From NCBI RefSeq assembly GCF_034933565.1, contig NZ_JAYFNG010000053.1:11598-75597 (forward strand): DNA of 64,000 nucleotides. The letters are read 5' to 3'. The stretch is from Raineyella sp034933565. Its GTDB lineage: Bacteria; Actinomycetota; Actinomycetes; Propionibacteriales; Propionibacteriaceae. This document shows, one piece after another, positions 33,864-41,955 of this stretch; the first letter of the stretch is position 1; the number at the start of each line of letters is the position of its first letter. The notes under the pieces are model-generated. The model worked only from the letters and a program-made list of their open reading frames with translations. It had not been told where the DNA came from and searched no databases. The translations under genes were made by a program, and so were the position numbers.

Positions 33864-35957
33864 CTACACGTCGATGTGCTCGTGGTCCAGGCGATAGGCA
33901 CCATCGATGATGAACTCCTTGCGCGGCGCGACCTCGCTGCCCATCAGCATCTCGAAGACGTCCTCGGCGACCTCGGCATCCTCCAGCGTCAGCCGGCGCA
34001 GGGTCCGGTGCCGGGGGTCCATCGTGGTCTCCATCAGCTGGTCGGCGTCCATCTCGCCCAGGCCCTTGTAGCGCTGCGGCTCCTTGAACCGGACGCCCTT
34101 CTTGGCGAGCTCGGCCCTCTTCCGTTCGTACTCGGCGTCGGAGTACGTGTAGAGGTACTTCTCCTGACCCTTCTTCGGGTTGATCAGCTCGAAGCGGTGC
34201 AGCGGCGGCACCGCGCTGTAGACGTGGCCCTGCTCGATCATCGGGCGCATGTAGCGGAAGAACAACGTCGCCAGCAGCGTACGGATGTGCGCCCCGTCGG
34301 AGTCCGCATCGGCCATGAAGATCACCTTGCCGTAGCGGCTGGCGTCGATGTCGAACGTACGTCCCGACCCCGCGCCGACCACCTGGATGATCGAGGCGCA
34401 CTCGGCGTTCTTGAGCATGTCGGTGATGGAGGCCTTCTGGACGTTGAGGATCTTGCCGCGGATCGGCAGCAGCGCCTGGTACTCCGCGTTGCGGGCCCGC
34501 TGGGCGGTGCCGAGCGCGGAGTCACCCTCGACGATGAACAGTTCGCAACGATCCACGTCGTTGCTGCGGCAGTCCTTGAGCTTGGCCGGCAGGGTGGACG
34601 ACTCCAGGGCGTTCTTCCGCCGCTGGGCCTCCTTGTGGATCCGTGCCTGCACCCGGGTCCGGGAGGCGGCGACGACCTTCTCCAGCACCGTACGCGACTG
34701 CTGCTTGTCGTCGCGCCGGGTGGAGGAGAAGTACTTGCCCAGCTCCCCCTCGACCACCCGGGCCACGATCCGGGAGACCGCGGGGGTGCCGAGCACCTCC
34801 TTGGTCTGGCCCTCGAACTGCGGCTCGGCGAGTCGTACGGTGACGACGGTGGTGAGCCCCTCCAGAACGTCGTCCTTGGTGACCTCCTCGCCGCTCTTCA
34901 CCAGCCGGGTGCCCTCCAGGGCCCGCCCGATCGCCCTCACCAGGCCCCGGTCGTAGCCCTGCACGTGGGTGCCGCCGGAGGGGGTGGCGATGATGTTGAC
35001 GAACGACTTGGTGATCGTGTCGTAGCCGGTGCCCCAGCGCAGCGCGATGTCGACCCCGAGGTCGCGGGTGACGTCGGTGGGGGTCATGTGGCCCCGCTCG
35101 TCGAGCACCGGCACGGTCTCCTCGAACGTGTCGTGACCCTGCAGCCGGATGACGTCGGTGAGCGGGGGATCCTGCGCCAGGAAGTCGCAGAACTCCGAGA
35201 TGCCACCCTCGTGATGGAAGATCTCGACCTGCGGCTCCTCCCCCCGGGCGTCGGTCACCTCGATCCGCAGCCCCGGCACCAGGAAGCTGGTCTGCCGGGC
35301 CCGGGCGTACAGGTCGGGCAGGGACAGCTTGGCGTCCTTGAGGAAGATGCTGCGGTCGGGCCAGTAGCGGATCCGCGTCCCGGTGCCGGTGCCCTTGGGT
35401 GCCCGGCCCGCCTTGACCAGCCCACCGCCCGGGGTGAAGGACGCGTCCGGGCCCTCACCGTCGAACGTGCCGGGGGTGCCGTGGCGGAAGGACATCGTGT
35501 ACCGCGACCCGTTGCGGACCACCAGGACGTCCAGCCGGCTCGACAGCGCGTTCACCACGGAGGCGCCGACGCCGTGCAGGCCACCGGAGGCACCGTACGA
35601 TCCGGAGCCGAACTTTCCGCCGGCGTGCAGCTTGGTCAGCACGACCTCGACACCGCTGAGCCCGGTCCGCGGCTCGGTGTCGACCGGGATGCCGCGGGCA
35701 TGGTCGGTGACGGTGATCGACCCGTCATGGCCGAGCTCCACCTCGATCGCGGAACCGTACCCGGCGAGTGCCTCGTCCACCGCGTTGTCGATGATCTCCC
35801 ACAGGCAGTGCATCAGCCCCTTGGTGTCGGTCGACCCGATGTACATCGCCGGCCGCTTGCGGACCGCCTCCAGACCCTCCAGCACGGTGAGGCTGCGGGC
35901 GTCGTACGCGCGGGGTTCGGTGACGGGGGCGGAGGGAGCGTTGACGGAGGTCGGCAC
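33864..35957 (-). CDS. parE: DNA topoisomerase IV subunit B (GyrB-like second paralogue)
   Basis: ATPase subunit of the type IIA topoisomerase. The 697-residue protein has the GHKL ATPase parts (RPAMYIGSTD, EIIDNAVDEAL, GASGGLHGVGASVVNAL), the Toprim glutamate in LFIVEGDSA and FMADADSDGAHIRTLL, and a C-terminal tail IDGAYRLDHEHIDV. GTG 35957 is leaderless, with TAGGCT 6 nt upstream. Placed tail to tail with parC and the carbonic anhydrase gene, so the two subunits are transcribed separately. Confidence 0.92.
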   Translation of the reverse strand: MPTSVNAPSAPVTEPRAYDARSLTVLEGLEAVRKRPAMYIGSTDTKGLMHCLWEIIDNAVDEALAGYGSAIEVELGHDGSITVTDHARGIPVDTEPRTGLSGVEVVLTKLHAGGKFGSGSYGASGGLHGVGASVVNALSSRLDVLVVRNGSRYTMSFRHGTPGTFDGEGPDASFTPGGGLVKAGRAPKGTGTGTRIRYWPDRSIFLKDAKLSLPDLYARARQTSFLVPGLRIEVTDARGEEPQVEIFHHEGGISEFCDFLAQDPPLTDVIRLQGHDTFEETVPVLDERGHMTPTDVTRDLGVDIALRWGTGYDTITKSFVNIIATPSGGTHVQGYDRGLVRAIGRALEGTRLVKSGEEVTKDDVLEGLTTVVTVRLAEPQFEGQTKEVLGTPAVSRIVARVVEGELGKYFSSTRRDDKQQSRTVLEKVVAASRTRVQARIHKEAQRRKNALESSTLPAKLKDCRSNDVDRCELFIVEGDSALGTAQRARNAEYQALLPIRGKILNVQKASITDMLKNAECASIIQVVGAGSGRTFDIDASRYGKVIFMADADSDGAHIRTLLATLFFRYMRPMIEQGHVYSAVPPLHRFELINPKKGQEKYLYTYSDAEYERKRAELAKKGVRFKEPQRYKGLGEMDADQLMETTMDPRHRTLRRLTLEDAEVAEDVFEMLMGSEVAPRKEFIIDGAYRLDHEHIDV

Positions 35958-36284
35958 GCAGCGAGCCTACCTGCCGCCCTGCCGCACGGTGTCGTACGAC
36001 AGACGCGTGACGGCTCACGGACGGTGCGCGGCGGGCTCGTCACATGATCGAGACGCGCCCTTCTTCGCGGAGCACTGGTGTCGTTGGTCCGCCGCTGTAG
36101 GCTCAGAGGAACAAGGACGTGCGGTCGTACGTTACAACCAGAGCAAGTCGACAGATCGATCCCATCACCACTCCACCACCCGCGTCGGCACCACCCGGCA
36201 TCCGCACTACACAAAAGCGACTGCACGACCGAGTTCTCCGCCCCGGCGCACCGGCCCCAGAGGCCGGAGAAAGTGAGGCCCACC
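35958..36284. other. Divergent leader region of parE and the DUF7455 gene
   Basis: 327 bp. It holds the parE -10 box at one end and a roughly 200-nt leader for the DUF7455 gene at the other, with TAGGCT near 36098 as a possible -10. No gene and no clear RNA structure is visible. Confidence 0.5.
35964..35969 (-). promoter_or_regulatory. -10 element of leaderless parE
   Basis: TAGGCT on the minus strand, 6 nt before GTG 35957. Confidence 0.6.
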
Positions 36285-36488
36285 ATGAGCACGACGACCA
36301 CCACGGTCCAGGATCCCGCACTGACCGCCGCCGACCGCTGCGATCGCTGCGGTTCGAAGGCCTACCTCCGGGTCACTCTCGCGAGCGGCGGACAACTTCT
36401 CTTCTGTGCCCACCACGCCAAGGAACACGCGGAAGCCCTGGCCAAGGTGGCCGCCCGGATCCAGGACGAGACGCACCTGCTGTCCTGA
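36285..36488 (+). CDS. DUF7455 family small zinc-binding-like protein
   Basis: A 67-residue actinobacterial protein: a short Thr-rich start, then CDRCGSKAYLRVTL and LLFCAHHAKEHAEAL, a CxxC plus C-x-x-H pattern that should bind one zinc, then a short amphipathic helix. ATG 36285 has GTGAGG upstream. Such genes commonly sit beside sigA or parE in actinobacteria, as here. Function unknown. Confidence 0.87.
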   Translation: MSTTTTTVQDPALTAADRCDRCGSKAYLRVTLASGGQLLFCAHHAKEHAEALAKVAARIQDETHLLS

Positions 36489-36530
36489 TCCTGGCTCCGC
36501 CGCAAGGTCACGCCATCATCGATATCGAAA

Positions 36531-36571
36531 CCGGACTCCCCGTCACCCTTTGAGGGCGACGGGGAGTCCGG
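36531..36571. terminator. Bidirectional terminator after the DUF7455 gene and alsT
   Basis: Perfect 14-bp stem CCGGACTCCCCGTC with its complement, between convergent genes. Confidence 0.85.
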
Positions 36572-36579
36572 CGTTCGAC

Positions 36580-38055
36580 TCAGTCCTGACCGACGAGCAC
36601 CTCGGGCTCCGGCTCCGGCCCGGAGTCGGCCCGCCAGGCCGCGGACAGCAGGCTGGTGTCCACGCGCCGCAGCGCCCGTGGATCGAGGATCGGCTCGACT
36701 CCGGCCGCACGCTGGCGCTCGTAGTCCCGCAGCGCCTCGACCACCCAGCGACCGAGCATCAGCAGGGCCACCAGGTTCACCACGGTGACCAGGGCCATCG
36801 CGGTGTCCATCAGGGTCCAGACGGTGGTGAGGGCCAGCACGGCACCGACACCGGTGCACGCCACCGTCACCATCCGCAGCACCCGGTACGACCAGCGCGG
36901 GGCCCGCAGGTAGCTCATGTTGACCTCGGCGTACGCGTACGCCCCCAGGATCGAGGAGTAGCCGAAGAAGAACACGATGATCGTCATCGGCCAGGCCATC
37001 CAGCCACCCAGGCTGTACAGCACCGACCCGGTGGTCAGGGTGCCGGCGGCGTCCGGTCCGGTGACGCCGGGCAGGTAGTTGCCGGCACCGGCGGCGAAGA
37101 TGATGAACGCGGTCATCGTGCAGATGAAGAAGGTGTCGAAGAAGACGCCGAAGGACTGGATCAGGCCCTGCTGCACCGGGTGGCGTACGGTCGCGGTGGC
37201 CGCGGCGTTCGGGTTGGTGCCCATGCCTGCCTCATTGGAGAACAGGCCTCGGCGCACCCCGTTGAGCACGGTGGCCCAGACACCGCCGGCAACGCCGGCC
37301 AGGCCCTCTCGCAGGCCGAAGGCGCCGGCGAAGATCTGCCCGAGGAAGCCGGGGATCGATCCGAGGTTGAGCGTCAGGATGACCAGGCCGATCAGGATGT
37401 AGCCGAGCGCCATCAGCGGGGTGAGCCATTCGGCCACCCGGGCCACCCCGCGGACCCCACCCATCACGACTGCGGCGGTCAGCGCCGCGAGGACCAGTGC
37501 CGAGACGGCCTGCGGGATGCCGTGCGACCCGTGCGCCACCGTGGAGATCGCGTTCGCCTGGACCATCGGCATCGCGACGGCCATCGTCCCCACCAGCAAC
37601 ACGGCGAACACGCCACCGAACGCCTTCGACCGGGTCCCCCGGGCGATGTAGTAGGCGGGGCCGCCACGGAACGTGCCGTCGCCGGCGGGCTCCTTGAACA
37701 GCTGGGCCAGCGTGGCCTCGGCGAACGCGGTCGCCATCCCGATCAGCGAGACCATCCACATCCAGAACACCGCGCCCGGCCCACCGAGGATGACGGCGAG
37801 GGCCACGCCGGTGATGTTGCCGATGCCGATCCGGGTGGCCATGCCGATCGCGAAGGCCTGGAACGAGGAGATCCCGCCCTCCCCGCCCTCACGGGACCGG
37901 GTGATGTAGGAGACCATCTCCCCGAACAACCGGAATTGCACTCCCCGGGTCCGGACGGTCATCACGACGCCCACCAGCACCAGCAGACCGATCACCACCC
38001 ACAGGTAGACCCAGTCGTTGATCGCCCCGAGTGCTTGCGTGGTGTCGGCCAGCAT
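36580..38055 (-). CDS. Sodium:alanine symporter family protein (AlsT/AgcS)
   Basis: Imports alanine or glycine with sodium across the inner membrane. The 491-residue protein has about eleven transmembrane segments and family blocks GIGNITGVALAVILGGPGAVFWMW, GGPAYYIARG and LFSNEAGMGTNPNAAATA. ATG 38055 has GAGGAGAAT upstream, a strong ribosome-binding site; the frame is open further up but without a comparable site. Monocistronic. Confidence 0.92.
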   Translation of the reverse strand: MLADTTQALGAINDWVYLWVVIGLLVLVGVVMTVRTRGVQFRLFGEMVSYITRSREGGEGGISSFQAFAIGMATRIGIGNITGVALAVILGGPGAVFWMWMVSLIGMATAFAEATLAQLFKEPAGDGTFRGGPAYYIARGTRSKAFGGVFAVLLVGTMAVAMPMVQANAISTVAHGSHGIPQAVSALVLAALTAAVVMGGVRGVARVAEWLTPLMALGYILIGLVILTLNLGSIPGFLGQIFAGAFGLREGLAGVAGGVWATVLNGVRRGLFSNEAGMGTNPNAAATATVRHPVQQGLIQSFGVFFDTFFICTMTAFIIFAAGAGNYLPGVTGPDAAGTLTTGSVLYSLGGWMAWPMTIIVFFFGYSSILGAYAYAEVNMSYLRAPRWSYRVLRMVTVACTGVGAVLALTTVWTLMDTAMALVTVVNLVALLMLGRWVVEALRDYERQRAAGVEPILDPRALRRVDTSLLSAAWRADSGPEPEPEVLVGQD

Positions 38056-38294
38056 GATTCTCCTCTTCGTGACGGACCGATTCCCATGGCCGGACCGATG
38101 ACGGCTCATTGTCGCACCGGGCACCGGTGCTCCGACACCTGCGCCCTGCGCTGAGCGGTGGTGGCCCTTCCGTCCGTGCCACGCTCCCTTCCCGTCCCGT
38201 TCGCCACCCGTCCGCCACAAAGGGCGAGCCGGCCCCGTCGTCCGCGCGCCCCGTCGCCGCGCACGCCGAGCCCGCCCGGTCCGCCGCAGACGGC

Positions 38295-38332
38295 GATGCC
38301 CCCGTCACGATCGTCGTCGTGGCGGGGGCATC
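38295..38332 (-). terminator. Terminator of sigA
   Basis: Perfect 16-bp stem GATGCCCCCGTCACGA with its complement around TCGTCG, just after the sigA stop. Confidence 0.85.
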
Positions 38333-38348
38333 CGTGTCGGTCCGGGGG

Positions 38349-39698
38349 TCAGTCCAGGTAGTCGCGCAGCACCTGCGAGCGGGACGGGTGACGTAGCTTC
38401 GACATCGTCTTGGACTCGATCTGGCGGATCCGCTCACGGGTCACGCCGTAGACCTTGCCGATCTCGTCCAGGGTCTTCGGCTGGCCGTCGGTCAGGCCGA
38501 AGCGCATCGACACGACGCCCGCCTCGCGCTCCGAGAGCGTGTCGAGCACGTCGTGCAGCTGCTCCTGGAGCAGCGTGAAGCTCACGGCATCGGCCGGCAC
38601 GACCGCCTCGGAGTCCTCGATCAGGTCACCGAACTCGGAGTCGCCGTCCTCGCCCAGCGGGGTGTGCAGCGAGATCGGCTCACGGCCGTACTTCTGCACC
38701 TCGATGACCTTCTCCGGGGTCATGTCGAGCTCCTTGGCGAGCTCCTCCGGCGTGGGTTCACGGCCGAGGTCCTGCAGCATCTGGCGCTGGACGCGGGCGA
38801 GCTTGTTGATCACCTCGACCATGTGCACCGGGATGCGGATGGTCCGGGCCTGGTCGGCCATGGCGCGGGTGATGGCCTGCTTGATCCACCAGGTGGCGTA
38901 CGTGGAGAACTTGTAGCCCTTGGTGTAGTCGAACTTCTCGACCGCACGGATCAGGCCGAGGTTGCCCTCCTGGATCAGATCGAGGAAGAGCATGCCGCGA
39001 CCGGTGTAGCGCTTGGCCAGCGACACCACCAGTCGGAGGTTGGCCTCGAGCAGGTGGTTCTTGGCGTTGTGGCCGTCGTTGGCGATCCACTCGTAGTCGT
39101 CGAGGTCGCGAGCACTGATCTTGCCGGTGTCCTCGCCGAGCTTCTCCTCGGCGAACAGGCCCGCTTCGATCCGCTTGGCCAGCTCGACCTCCTGGGCGGC
39201 GTTCAGCAGGGCGACCTTGCCGATCTGCTTGAGGTAGTCCTTCACCGGGTCGGCGGTCGCGCCGGCGACGGTGACCTGGACCTCGGGCTCGTCCGAGTCG
39301 TCGGACTCGGCCAGGCTGAAGCCCTCCTCCTCGTTGATCTTCTTCTCGTCGACCTCGGCCTCTTCGACCTTGAATTCCTTGTCGTCGACCTCGTCGAGGT
39401 GGCGGCCCTTCTCACCGCCGCCGATGGTGATCTCGACCGCGTCACCCACCCGGGTGGCCTCGACCGGGGTCTCGGCGCCCTTGCGGGCGGCGGTCTTCTT
39501 GGCAGCTGTCTTCTTCGCGGCGGTCTTCTTGGCGGTGGCCTTCCGGGCCGGGGCCGCCCGGCCGGTGGTCGCCTTCTTGGTGGCACCGGTCCCGCTGGTC
39601 GTCTTCGCGGTGGTCCGGCGAGCCGTCGCCTTGCGTGCGGCGCCCTGCGGCCCCCCCACGGTCGGTTCGGAGGAGTTTTCCTCAGCAGCTGATGACAC
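38349..39698 (-). CDS. sigA: Primary RNA polymerase sigma factor SigA (RpoD/HrdB)
   Basis: Housekeeping sigma factor. The first 90 residues are a Lys/Ala/Thr-rich basic region (repeats of TAKKTAAKK), then an acidic stretch, region 1.2 (DPVKDYLKQIGKVALL), region 2 (GMLFLDLIQEGNLGLIRAVEKFDYTKGYKFSTYATWWIKQAI in pieces), region 3 and region 4 (TRERIRQIESKTMSKLR). Two starts compete: TTG 39704 directly abuts the ribosome-binding site, while GTG 39698 lies 6 nt after GAGAGG, so GTG is chosen. The repetitive basic head is typical of actinobacterial SigA. Confidence 0.96.
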   Translation of the reverse strand: MSSAAEENSSEPTVGGPQGAARKATARRTTAKTTSGTGATKKATTGRAAPARKATAKKTAAKKTAAKKTAARKGAETPVEATRVGDAVEITIGGGEKGRHLDEVDDKEFKVEEAEVDEKKINEEEGFSLAESDDSDEPEVQVTVAGATADPVKDYLKQIGKVALLNAAQEVELAKRIEAGLFAEEKLGEDTGKISARDLDDYEWIANDGHNAKNHLLEANLRLVVSLAKRYTGRGMLFLDLIQEGNLGLIRAVEKFDYTKGYKFSTYATWWIKQAITRAMADQARTIRIPVHMVEVINKLARVQRQMLQDLGREPTPEELAKELDMTPEKVIEVQKYGREPISLHTPLGEDGDSEFGDLIEDSEAVVPADAVSFTLLQEQLHDVLDTLSEREAGVVSMRFGLTDGQPKTLDEIGKVYGVTRERIRQIESKTMSKLRHPSRSQVLRDYLD

Positions 39699-39872
39699 AG
39701 ACAACCTCTCTGCTCGGTGTCACGGAGAACACGGGCGCGCAGAACCAGACCGGTCGATGCGCAGACCTGCAGGCCATTGTGACACGGCGGGGCAAACCGG
39801 TCCTAATGGAAACGGGACCGCCCGGACGCTCCTGCGGCGGGCGGACACGTTCGTCGACGGACGGGTGTCCCG

Positions 39873-40241
39873 TCAGCCGCACTTGACGGTGACGACCGGG
39901 CAGGGTGCCTCGAGCAGGACGCGCTCGGCGGTGTGCCCGAGCAGCAGCCGGCCCTCGGTGGTACGACGCCGCAGCCCGATCACGATGGCGGGCGCCCCAC
40001 AGGTCCCGGAGTCCTCGGCCGGACAGGCGGCCCGGAGCACCCGGTCAGCGAAGTCGTCGCCGGCTCCGCACTGTTCCCACTCCCAGGTCAGTCCCTCCAG
40101 CAGGTCGAGGACATCCTCGGGGACCGCCGGCTCGCGGCTGACCACATGCAGCACGGTCCGGTCGTGCCGGGCCCGATGGACCCCATGGACCAGTGCCGCT
40201 CGCCCCTCATCGGACGAAGAATGAGCCACGACGGTACACAC
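39873..40241 (-). CDS. Universal stress protein-like, single domain
   Basis: A 122-residue protein with a UspA-like fold: AHSSSDEGRAALVHGV at the start and the nucleotide-binding end LGHTAERVLLEAPCPVVTVK. It has four extra cysteines in the middle. GTG 40241 has GGAGG 9 nt upstream. Function unknown beyond stress association. Confidence 0.8.
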   Translation of the reverse strand: MCTVVAHSSSDEGRAALVHGVHRARHDRTVLHVVSREPAVPEDVLDLLEGLTWEWEQCGAGDDFADRVLRAACPAEDSGTCGAPAIVIGLRRRTTEGRLLLGHTAERVLLEAPCPVVTVKCG

Positions 40242-40293
40242 GCTGAACGGCCTCCATGCTCGCTGCGCGGCGTTCCCCGGACGCCGCCTCGAT

Positions 40294-41787
40294 TCATCTG
40301 GACGACACTGGCCATTCGTGGGCGGGGACGTTGGACCTCATCAGGTCGACGTACGAGGCGAGCATATCCCCCAGGGCGGCTCGCCGGTCCAGGCCGTCCG
40401 CCTCACGGGCCGCGACCTCGGCGACCTGCCAGCTGGACCCGTTGCGCCCCAGGACGCAGCGGCGCTCCACGATGCCGAGCAGCCGATCGATCTCCTCCCC
40501 CGCCACGCCACGGTCGGCGAGGCCCTCGGCCGCCAGCGGGAGCAGGGTCCGCACCACCAGTTCACGACCCGGCACCTGACCCACACCCGGCCAGTACTGC
40601 TCGGCCCGGATGCCGTCGCGCACCCCGGCGCGGAAGTTGTCCTCGGCGGCGCGGAACGACATCGTCGACCACACCGGCGTGTCCGCATGGGCCAGCGCGT
40701 GCACCAGCCCGGCGAAGAAAGCGACGTTGGCGATCGTGTCGACGACGGTGGGCCCGCCCGGCAGCACCCGGTTCTCGACCCGCAGGTGCGGGCGGCCGTC
40801 GGGGGCGGAGAAGATCGGCCGGTTCCACCGGTAGATGGTGCCGTTGTGCAGACTCAGTTCGGGCAGCCGGGGCACCCGGCCCGCCTCCAGCTCGGCCTCC
40901 GGGTCCTCCGGGCCGGTGATCGGCAGGAGGGCCGGGAAGTAGCGCCGGTTCTCCTCGAACAGGTTGAAGATCGAGTCCACCCACCGCTCCCCGAACCACA
41001 CTCGGGGGCGTACGCCCTGGGCGACGAGTTCGGCACTGCGAGTGTCGGTGCTCTGCTCGAACAGCGGCACCCGGGTCTCCGCCACCAGGTGGCGGCCGAA
41101 CAGGAAGGGGGAGTTCGCCCCCACCACGAGCTGGACACCGGCGATCGCCTGGGCGGCGTTCCAGTGCGCCGCGAACTCCTCCGGGCTCACCTGCAGGTGC
41201 ACCTGGGTCGAGGTGCAGGCCGCCTCCGGCATGATCGACTCCGATTCGATGGCGAGGTGCTCGGCACCCCGGATGTCGATCACCAGGTTCTCCTGGCGCG
41301 ACTCCAGGATCTGGTCGTTCAGCAGCAGGTAGCGCCCGCCCTCGGAGATGTTGGCAATGTCGAGATGACGTGGCTCCAGGGTCGGCAGGGTACCGATCAT
41401 CACGATCGTCGGGCGGCCCGGCAGGGCGGCGGCGTCCACCCGCCGCTGGGCCCGGGCCAGTACCTGGGACACCGCCTGCTCGAACGATCCCAGCCCGTGC
41501 GGCCCCAACGAGCGCGGCTCGACGTTCAGCTCGATGTTGAACCGGCCGAGCTCGGTGGTGAAGTCCTTGTCGTCGATCGCCTGCAGGGCCCGGGCATTGA
41601 CCATCGCCGGCCGCATCCGCTCATCGACCAGGTTGAGTTCGACCTCCAGCCCGGCGAGCTTGGGCTCGGTGACGAACTCCACCTCCTCCAGCAGGCGCCC
41701 CAGGACGGCCACGTCCCGGCCCACCTTGCGGCGATAGCGGCTGCGGTCCCGGCGATCGAAGGTCCGGATCTCGACTTCTGCTCCCAT
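40294..41787 (-). CDS. Glutamate-cysteine ligase family protein (GCS2-like)
   Basis: ATP-dependent carboxylate-amine ligase. The 497-residue protein matches the long actinobacterial group of this family: FVTEPKLAGLEVELNLVD, RFNIELNVEPR, LVIDIRGAEHLAIESESIMPEAACTSTQVHLQV in pieces, and HLRVENRVLPGGPTVVDTIAN. A true gamma-glutamylcysteine role (for example toward glutathione or ergothioneine) cannot be claimed because no partner gene is nearby. ATG 41787 has GACGAT 7 nt upstream (leaderless); ATG 41796 in the same frame is the alternative. Divergent from the protease II gene. Confidence 0.85.
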   Translation of the reverse strand: MGAEVEIRTFDRRDRSRYRRKVGRDVAVLGRLLEEVEFVTEPKLAGLEVELNLVDERMRPAMVNARALQAIDDKDFTTELGRFNIELNVEPRSLGPHGLGSFEQAVSQVLARAQRRVDAAALPGRPTIVMIGTLPTLEPRHLDIANISEGGRYLLLNDQILESRQENLVIDIRGAEHLAIESESIMPEAACTSTQVHLQVSPEEFAAHWNAAQAIAGVQLVVGANSPFLFGRHLVAETRVPLFEQSTDTRSAELVAQGVRPRVWFGERWVDSIFNLFEENRRYFPALLPITGPEDPEAELEAGRVPRLPELSLHNGTIYRWNRPIFSAPDGRPHLRVENRVLPGGPTVVDTIANVAFFAGLVHALAHADTPVWSTMSFRAAEDNFRAGVRDGIRAEQYWPGVGQVPGRELVVRTLLPLAAEGLADRGVAGEEIDRLLGIVERRCVLGRNGSSWQVAEVAAREADGLDRRAALGDMLASYVDLMRSNVPAHEWPVSSR

Positions 41788-41794
41788 GGACTCC

Positions 41795-41800
41795 ATCGTC
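41795..41800 (-). promoter_or_regulatory. -10-like element of the glutamate-cysteine ligase gene
   Basis: GACGAT on the minus strand, 7 nt before ATG 41787, resembling the TACGAT box of the SulP gene. Confidence 0.4.
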
Positions 41801-41943
41801 CGGCCCGACTTCCGACTCTGTCCACCGGAGCGCCCCATTGTGGAGCGCGCCCGTCCCTGAGCTTGTGGAGCGCGCCCGTCCCTGAGCGCTCCCCCGCCCG
41901 CTTCGGCCACCTCCCGGCGCCGGCACGTCCCCGGCACCGCCAC

Positions 41944-41949
41944 TAGGGT
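41944..41949 (+). promoter_or_regulatory. -10 element of leaderless ptrB
   Basis: TAGGGT ends 6 nt before GTG 41956; no ribosome-binding site. Confidence 0.6.
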
Positions 41950-41955
41950 GGAACC

